From: Cyrtodaria siliqua
Taxonomy: Eukaryota > Mollusca > Bivalvia > Adapedonta > Hiatellidae
Assembly: GCA_037043455.1 (NCBI GenBank)
Contig: JAWPHD010010251.1
Coordinates: 1 to 64,000, forward strand
DNA length: 64,000 nt
Reading direction: 5' to 3'
A program made the position numbers and the translations under genes. Below are positions 58,122 through 64,000 of the stretch, in pieces. Within the stretch, counting starts at the first letter, position 1; every line of letters begins with the position of its first letter. The notes under the pieces are model-generated. The model searched no databases. It had not been told where the DNA came from and saw only the letters and a list, made by a program, of their open reading frames with translations.

Positions 58122-58977
58122 CCAACCGATGTAAACAAAACAAGTTTAAACTCTGTGACCGTCATGCTGAATAAATCGCAGGAGACATAAACATGTTAAT
58201 GATAACTAATAAAAATGCAGTTTCCAATTATTTGTGTCAGGATAACAGCCAGTGAAAGTATGCTGAATTTCATTTGCCAATAAATTTTCTACGTACGAAT
58301 TTCTGATATAACATTAAATTAAACAAAACTGTATTAAGCAGATGTACACACAACAACATCGCATTTTAGATTCAGACAAACTTATTTAGCGAATTCAATA
58401 TTGTAATTTGTTCAATGCAGCGCATAAGCACGTTTCATTATCTCGACTTAACCGCGTTAGCTGCCGATCAAATGTTTAGCAAATCTAATGCTTACTCTAA
58501 AATTTAAAGCGCATCGATCGAGCCAATACGCAAATAGAAGGATATATCGCAGATACAGCTGTTGAAATAGTTGATTAACCATGTGTTTAATCTGCGGATA
58601 CTTGTCATAGACATTTTCTAACAAATAATGATTCATTAAGAGAACAAAATAGCTTTTTCCCAGAAGTACTAATTGGATTTCAATAGACACTTTTGCGTGA
58701 CAGCACTTTTGCTTTTATTCTATGGTAGCTTTAGCTAATTATCACACTATCAACGCTCGTGGTACAGTTTTAGGTTGTTCATCTTAATAAAACTGATGCT
58801 CAGCTTAACAATACCAAAGAAAATGTTTAAATGTTGTAATACATGTAGCTTTTATACAGCATTGTTGAAATCGTAACCATGGTAACGGCATTACATTTCT
58901 CTGTGTTTCGTAGTCGAGTATTTATTTTTACTACTATAAAGCAGACAAGTTATCAGCACAATGCATGTTCATCTGGC
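58122..58977. other. Unassigned
   Basis: No supported feature. The minus frame at 58457-58690 is unrecognised. Confidence 0.4.
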
Positions 58978-59103
58978 AACAATAAAACAAGTTTAACCAC
59001 ATAGCCAGTTAAATGAGCTAACACATGTTTTAATTTTAAAATATGCAAACTTTTAAAGCCGAACTTAAGGTTTTATGAAAGTTAATACTCAGACCACGTA
59101 ATC
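58978..59103 (+). mobile_element. CATTACGTGG MITE, copy 5, truncated
   Basis: ACAATAAAACAAGTTTAACC, CATGTTTTAATTTTAAAATA, TGCAAACTTTTAAAGCCGAA, GAAAGTTAATACTCAGACCA and CGTAAT are the right two thirds of the family. The left end and the hairpin block are deleted. It shows the intact sequence TTTATGAAAGTTAATAC that is broken in copy 3. Confidence 0.75.
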
Positions 59104-59929
59104 GAAATGCAAATCAGATAATTACGTATTTCTAAATCGAGGTTATTTATGAAAATACAGTATTTTTGCAATTCTATATTACATCAATGACATGAATGTA
59201 TACATTTATTGCCTGTAATAATGGTAATGGTAACTCCGGAAGTGACGTATACATCTACATTTGAAGTAACTTTCAGTTCGCGTTAGCTAAAGGCAGCACT
59301 GCACTATACATTTTGTGCACCAGAGGGCGAATTCATTAAACCTAAAATGTGAACGGTTATTAAAAAAAAAGGTTTTATTTCATCCACGCCCCCAACACAC
59401 GCATTAAATCCTAAGAAATTATGAAAAACTTTTTTTTTTGTTTCTCCTGTTAGTCAACTGTGTTTTTAAAGTAAATAATGAAATCTCCGCCACGATATAT
59501 CCTCTAACAAACTAGGCAGCAGTACTAGGCAATGCTAAGTATAACACAAATATAATACACAATTAAGGGCATAACATACTCATAGAACATATCTGGTTGG
59601 ATGATATGAGTATGTTATGAAGAGAGAGCAAAAATACTATCTCTTCATAACTAAATGTCAGGGTACAGTTTTATCCTCATCCAACCAGATATGTTCTTTT
59701 ATTAGTACCACGATAAGTTGTTTTTTAAAGAGTTTTATTTAAACTGCCGTGTATTTTAGTGTTTTTTTGTTTCATATTTGTTATTTTCGTGTTTGATGAA
59801 GGCGTAAGCAGAAAACGCTTGGGGTTTTATAAACTGTAGCACTGTATAAATGTTTTTCCCCATCTATTAATCTATTCCAACATTTTCGTATCCCCTCGGG
59901 GATCCAGTGCTTTTTGAAAGGTATTTTGT
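59104..59929. repeat. Fold-back at 59577-59697 in otherwise unassigned sequence
   Basis: TAGAACATATCTGGTTGGAT (59584) mirrors ATCCAACCAGATATGTTC (59675), with an inner pair AGTTATGAAGAGAG-like (AGTATGTTATGAAGAGAGA and ATCTCTTCATAACTA). Downstream, GATGAAGGCGTAAGCAGAAA at 59797 looks like a retroelement 3' motif. Confidence 0.65.
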
Positions 59930-59947
59930 AGATATATATATAAGCAC

Positions 59948-59982
<35 letters not shown>

Positions 59983-59985
59983 CAC

Positions 59986-60016
<31 letters not shown>
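59930..60016. repeat. TA microsatellite with inserted AAGCACCCTTA
   Basis: Two long TA runs, each preceded by TAAGCACCCTTA, a small duplication inside the microsatellite. Confidence 0.92.
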
Positions 60017-60019
<3 letters not shown>

Positions 60020-60175
60020 AGATTATTTGTGAACTACCAAGGATAGACAACCTTCGGACGAAGTACGGCAGGGCGCCTAGCTATGACGAGATACACAGAA
60101 ATCAAGCGTATGAATTCACTCCTTATAAAAGGTAGCTGCAACACGTGTTGATGAACTGTATCTCTACATCATAAC
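60017..60175. repeat. Direct repeat, copy 1 (about 155 bp)
   Basis: GTGAACTACCAAGGATAGAC, ACCTTCGGACGAAGTACGGC, AGGGCGCCTAGCTATGACGA, AATCAAGCGTATGAATTCAC and TGATGAACTGTATCTCTACA recur in order at 60425-60582. Confidence 0.92.
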
Positions 60176-60424
60176 ACACTCGTCTGGAGGCACAATTAAC
60201 ATACAGACGCATACATACATACAACTATAGCTCATATGAGTGGGCCACATTTAAGCATTCAACCACACACAGCTATATTGAGACAGTGACAATAAAAGGT
60301 GCCGGATCTTGGGGATACTGTGAATTCAGTAAATATAATAAAGGGAGAGAATTTGAACTCACTACGGCAACTTTCGAAATTGGGATCTCGTAAGAGATTC
60401 ACGTTCACAAGGCAGAATTATATA
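60176..60424 (-). repeat. Spacer between the repeats with a tRNA-like word
   Basis: On the minus strand CGTAGTGAGTTCAAATTCTC (60368-60349) contains a B-box-like GTTCAAATTC. It follows GTGAACGTGAATCTCTTACG, but no proper cloverleaf results. The rest is unassigned. Confidence 0.35.
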
Positions 60425-60582
60425 TAGGGAGAAATATTTGTGAACTACCAAGGACAGACAACCTTCGGACGAACTACGGCAGGGCGCCTAGCTATGACGA
60501 GATACACAGAAATCAAGCGTATGAATTCACTCCTTAAACAAGGTAGCTGCAACACACGTTGATGAACTGTATCTCTACATCA
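60425..60582. repeat. Direct repeat, copy 2 (about 155 bp)
   Basis: It is nearly identical to 60017-60175, differing by a few substitutions (GGACAGAC, GAACTACGGC). TATATAGGGAGA precedes both copies. Confidence 0.92.
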
Positions 60583-60662
60583 TATATATATACAAGTACT
60601 CTGTTGCGTCTAACAAGCACACTGGATTATGAAATATTCGGAATAATTGTCATTTCAAAAAT

Positions 60663-60742
60663 CGGTGTGCCGCAGCCGGGAATTGAACCACGGACCTCTT
60701 GCTTTCCGGACAAGTATGCTTACCATTACATCACCACGCCAT
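60663..60742 (-). repeat. tRNA-like sequence (tRNA pseudogene or SINE head)
   Basis: The minus strand reads TGGCGTGGTGATGTAATGGT, AAGCATACTTGTCCGGAAAG, CAAGAGGTCCGTGGTTCAAT, TCCCGGCTGCGGCACACC. The A box (TGGTGATGTAATGGTAAGC) and B box (GGTTCAATTCC) are good and spaced as in a Gly/Glu-type tRNA. An anticodon stem of CTTGT/GCAAG is possible with GGA in the anticodon position, but position 33 is C rather than U, and the acceptor strands do not pair. It is therefore a derived copy, not a working tRNA gene. Confidence 0.6.
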
Positions 60743-62383
60743 CCGATAGTTGAATGACAATTATGACGTTATATTATGACGTAGCTCTAATATAAATATC
60801 TCTATATATATTCACTTCCAATATTTACATGTATACATTAGACCGTGTTCACACTAGTTTTGTATCAGAATACTAGAAGTTGGCATCTGCCGATTCAATA
60901 GTGTATATTATATGCTATTACAATCACCCACAGAACATTTTCTGTTTTCAGTGTATTGTAAGTTTGTTGCAATTTGTTGTATTGTAACTGCGTATTGTAA
61001 TCACTGTGAGTGTGTATGTTGTTTGTTTTACTATTTTCCAGTTCTTGACCTGGCGAGATTGTTGTGCAATAGTTTTTAATCTCTTCGAGTAATAGATACA
61101 CTAAAATCTACTCAATTAACACTAAGAATCGATTCTTATGGTTAACCAACCTCCAATATTCTCTACTTTATAATGTGAGAACTGGTCTTAAAACCATCAC
61201 ATTCACAGGTAGTGAATTCTGTGTGTGTATATACTGTATATTGCGTGTTTTTTACCGCTTAAATTTAGGTTTTGAAGTCTAAACAAGTTTCAGACTCTGT
61301 TTGTATGTATATATTGTATATTGCGTGTTTGTTTAACCCTTAAATATACTTGTTTAAGTCGAAACAAGTTTCAGACTTTGTTCGCAAGCAAATACCTGTT
61401 TGTTTACCGTTTCTTTTGCTTGTATAACTGATTTCATTCAAGACAAAGACAAAAAGAACACTAGACATATTTGAATCCTATAACTGAATAATTGAGAAGG
61501 GCCATCTGTAGTTTGGCTTTGACCAGCATCATGTCAATGTGGACCATCGACGTGTCAAGCAACACACGCCGCCATAAAGCCAAAGTATATCCATGTCTCC
61601 GATGTATATATACCGTCAATAAAAAACCTCTTAACGAACAAAGAATTATTTGCGTTATACGATAACTGTCTTCAGAAAACAGAAAGTAAATGATTTACGT
61701 CGAATTGCTTGCTCTTCCGTTGAAAATAAGCATTAAAGTTCTCAATATAAGCATTCATTTCAAACCGCTCATGTATGTAAAACAATAAACATCAAGGAAG
61801 CGAAGCATTTCAGTTGATGCCTTTTCCTTTTTTTATTATGTTTCTTTATCTTGAATTATTTTTTTCGCTTTGAAAAGTAGAAAAACAATAAATTATTTAT
61901 CTTGACACAGCTTTCTACTTTTCTCTGCGACTCAGTAGAAAACAAAAACGTTTTACTTCGGTTGAGGTCAATGGGTAAATCTATTCGTTTTCGGGAATGA
62001 CTTCGAATAGGTCAATAATTCACTATAATTGCGGGTCAAGAGTCATTTCGTTGAATAAATTGTTAGTAGATACTTGTATATTGCCTCTTGCGTGTAACAA
62101 ACATCACAGCAAAACATATGAATTGGGTTTTCACATTTTCAACAGCGTATGTGTAAATGAGTATATGTATTGCTAATTATTACTTAATAATGAGTTTAAA
62201 TTTGGAAATAAGACATGTTTGAATAACATTTGAAACTGCAAAATGGTTAGATATGAATAGGAATATATAAGGAATATATACGGATTATTCTGATTATTTT
62301 CATTTACAATTGTATACTGTTTTTTTTTGCTTTTTTTATTGTTTTTTTATTTGTTATAATTAGTTCTAATTATGTAGCATTAT
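60743..62383. other. Unassigned, with a 78-bp tandem duplication at 61229-61384
   Basis: TATATACTGTATATTGCGTG to CAAGTTTCAGACTCTGTT (61229) is repeated from 61307 (TATATATTGTATATTGCGTG to CAAGTTTCAGACTTTGTT). It could belong to the 5' untranslated part of the LINE downstream, but this is not shown. Confidence 0.5.
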
Positions 62384-62999
62384 TTGTATTTTGATAGACA
62401 TGTCTATATAAATTGTGTATTTTGTTTTTTTGGTCTCCGGCTGGTACACAAATATCTTACTATAATGATAATCATTATCATATTTTTTCTATTAACTCAG
62501 TTTTTCCACGAGTGTGTATACTCGTGTCTTTTCATCGTTCCTTCAGTATCTTCTTTTAACTTCTTTGAATCATGCTGGGTGGTGATGTTTTGCTTTGAGT
62601 CGTTGTCACAGTACCTAAATTCCCGATTGTCTAATCCTAGTTTCAAAACAGTTTTATTACCTAATGGGTAACGACATAAGTGCATGGAGGATGGCAATCG
62701 GAAATTTTTATAACACGTCTAGTCACATACTATTTTCTGAAGTGTTTAAATGTAATTTAGTTTTGTTAGACTTTATTCTTACATTGAACATGTTTAAAAC
62801 CTATATCACTCCTTATGTTAGTTTGTGTTTAATTGTTCTTGGCAGAAGCAATCTTAATTTAACGTTTGTAACAACTGTTCTGTTGCTTGCTATTATGTCT
62901 GGAGATGTTGCTGAAAACCCCGGTCCTGATCAAAACAATAGTGAAATACAAAACAGTTTATCTGTAGCACACCTAAATATTAGAAGTATACAAAATTGA
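62384..62999 (+). pseudogene. LINE N-terminal leader with 2A-like peptide and start of endonuclease
   Basis: Two overlapping frames seem to be one ancestral leader: a first part ending SNPSFKTVLLPNG (about 62671) and a second beginning GNDISAWRMAIGNFYN (62667), shifted by one base. The second continues through a hydrophobic run (FVTTVLLLAIM) into SGDVAENPGPD (62896-62931) and then SVAHLNIRSIQN, the first strand of the endonuclease. DVxxNPGP is the 2A signature, which makes the ribosome skip the Gly-Pro bond. Similar motifs preceded by a hydrophobic leader are known in non-LTR elements of sea urchins and molluscs. The Glu at the third position of DVEENPGP is Ala here, but NPGP is intact. The frame ends in a TGA at 62997 caused by a frameshift. 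Confidence 0.75.
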
Positions 63000-63818
63000 A
63001 TATATAGAACATAATCTTCTTGATTTTGACATACTTTGTTTTACTGAAACACATTTAACAGTTGATGTAAGTAATGAATCTTTGCAGTTAGAGGGATCTA
63101 TAATTATCGTTTGGATAAATCTGCGCATTTTAGCGGGCTTTTAACGTATGTTTCTAAATTATTAGTGGCTAAACGCAAACCTGAATTAGAAAACCCCTCA
63201 ATTGACGCAGTTTGGGTAGAAATTAAGTATGATAAAAACGAAATTTTAATTTGCAATGTTTATCGTCCACCAAATACACCTGTTCTTTTTTGGACTAATT
63301 TAAACATATCTATCGGAAAAGCGTTAGATGTATGCAAAAATATCATTATTGTTGTTGACTTAAATGAAGATCAGTTAAATGCTAATAATAGGCATTTGGC
63401 AACTATTATGATCCTAAACAACATTTCAAATGAGATATTAAAACCCACTAGAATTACAAACACATCAGTAACGTTAATTGATCCCATTCTGATTTCTGAT
63501 TCGCTTATTTCATTAAACGCGGGAACAATAGACGTCCCTCCAGAAGTAAGTGATCACAAAATCAAGTTTGTATTTATTCCATTTTCTAAAGTCTTATATC
63601 CGACCTTAAAACGAAGGGTATGGTCCTACAAAAATGGGAATTATGATAAACTGAATGAAATGATAAGCACAACTAATTGGGATTTTATTGATACCGTTTC
63701 TGTGAATGAGGCATGCGAACGTTTCTCTGATATTGTCTTAAAGAATATGAATGAATGCATTCCCTCCAAAGATGTAACCTTTGACCAAATGACAAGCCAT
63801 GGTACGACTCAGAAATAA
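62940..63818 (+). pseudogene. LINE apurinic-type endonuclease domain, frameshifted
   Basis: This domain nicks target DNA to prime reverse transcription. In order: VAHLNIRSIQ (62965), after a frameshift at about 62993 KIEYIEHNLLDFDILCFTET (catalytic Glu in the TET motif, about 63050), a second frameshift near 63100, then YRLDKSAHFSGLLTYVSK, AVWVEIKYDKNEILICNVYR with PPNTP, IIIVVDLNEDQLN (normally GDxN; the Gly is Val here), VTLIDPILIS and EVSDHKIKFVFI (SDH motif with the catalytic His). A third frameshift near 63790 leads into WYDSEIRRYSRQRDR. Asp, Asn and His positions are retained, but the frame breaks make it non-functional. Confidence 0.82.
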
Positions 63819-64000
63819 GACGATATTCACGACAGCGCGACAGACAAAAGACAAAGGCAATACGAACACAAAGAACAGAACACTGGTTAAAATACAAGCT
63901 TCTTAGAAATAAAGTAAATAACCTAAAGAAATATGCCAAAGAATAATATGGTAGTAATAAAGTAGCCGGTCTAATCCAAAACTTTACTGGAAATTACTGA

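Larger units (their letters stand above)
62384..64000 (+). mobile_element. Non-LTR retrotransposon (LINE), 5' half, cut by the window end
   Basis: It comprises a leader with a 2A-like motif and an endonuclease domain. The linker to the reverse transcriptase runs to the last base (KYKLLRNKVNNLKKYAKE about 63890-63940, then SNPKLYWKLL at 63971-63999). At least four frame changes and one stop show that the copy is dead in this part. The 5' boundary is not defined; I start it at the first supporting frame. Confidence 0.85.

Noticed and set aside
59797..59820. Possible hammerhead ribozyme core (TTGATGA ... GAAAAC) as found in some Penelope-like elements
   Set aside because: The essential C of CTGATGA is T, the internal stem is poor, and no flanking stems were found. 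Other CTGATGA or TCATCAG words in the window lack a nearby GAAA or TTTC partner.
60663..60742. Functional tRNA gene
   Set aside because: A and B boxes are good, but the acceptor stem does not pair and the base before the anticodon is C; better read as a SINE head or pseudogene.
1..64000. CRISPR arrays, bacterial operons, prophage or defence islands
   Set aside because: No spaced identical repeats with unique spacers and no dense long frames. The tandem repeats here are directly adjacent units, and the transposons are animal-type.

Overview
The window looks like AT-rich, gene-poor nuclear DNA from an invertebrate. A bivalve mollusc is my best guess, from the mix of repeat families: mariner, a LINE with a 2A peptide, Penelope-like reverse transcriptase debris, tRNA-headed SINEs and many fold-back elements. 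The species is not determined. I see no convincing host gene. No open frame outside the mobile elements has a recognisable domain or exon structure, so most of the 64 kb is best read as layered transposon remains with unassigned AT-rich sequence between them.

Layout. 1-6.3 kb: a Penelope-like fragment, then a diverged duplicated block (1955-3385 and 5885-6330) split by a Penelope-like 3' end and by an almost complete mariner (4303-5582) whose transposase has one in-frame stop. 6.9-8.1 kb: a tyrosine-recombinase-type retroelement remnant with an SGNH-hydrolase-like domain, beside three direct repeats. 8-17 kb: mostly unassigned, with a TTTA tract, a fold-back, a GT-rich tract and a 104-bp tandem duplication. 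17.8-20.5 kb: a LINE ORF1-like pseudogene (minus) and a LINE ORF2 C-terminal pseudogene (plus). 21.5-28.1 kb: a 222-bp tandem repeat, a 390-bp fold-back, two copies of a MITE with CATTACGTGG ends, and a CGATGG hairpin minisatellite. 30-35 kb: minisatellite, SINEs, another MITE, and the longest Penelope-like pseudogene (34850-33345, minus). 36.6-38.95 kb: second copy of the duplicated block. 40-46.3 kb: a plus-strand Penelope-like pseudogene, then a region bounded by two inverted 187-bp fold-back elements, full of Penelope-like 3' ends, one of them inserted in a CATTACGTGG MITE. 47-56 kb: more Penelope-like 3' ends, SINE heads, and a 45-bp satellite broken by a Tc1-type MITE whose empty site can be read exactly. 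56.5-60.8 kb: more MITEs, a 20-bp tandem repeat, a TA tract and tRNA-like repeats. 62.4-64 kb: the 5' half of a LINE with a 2A-like motif and an apurinic-type endonuclease; its reverse transcriptase lies beyond the window.

The most informative signals are relations between elements: the same Penelope-like family appears at least fourteen times, mostly as 3' ends in both orientations, and nested insertions plus the duplicated block give a relative order of events. All family names come from motif recognition by eye, without a database search.
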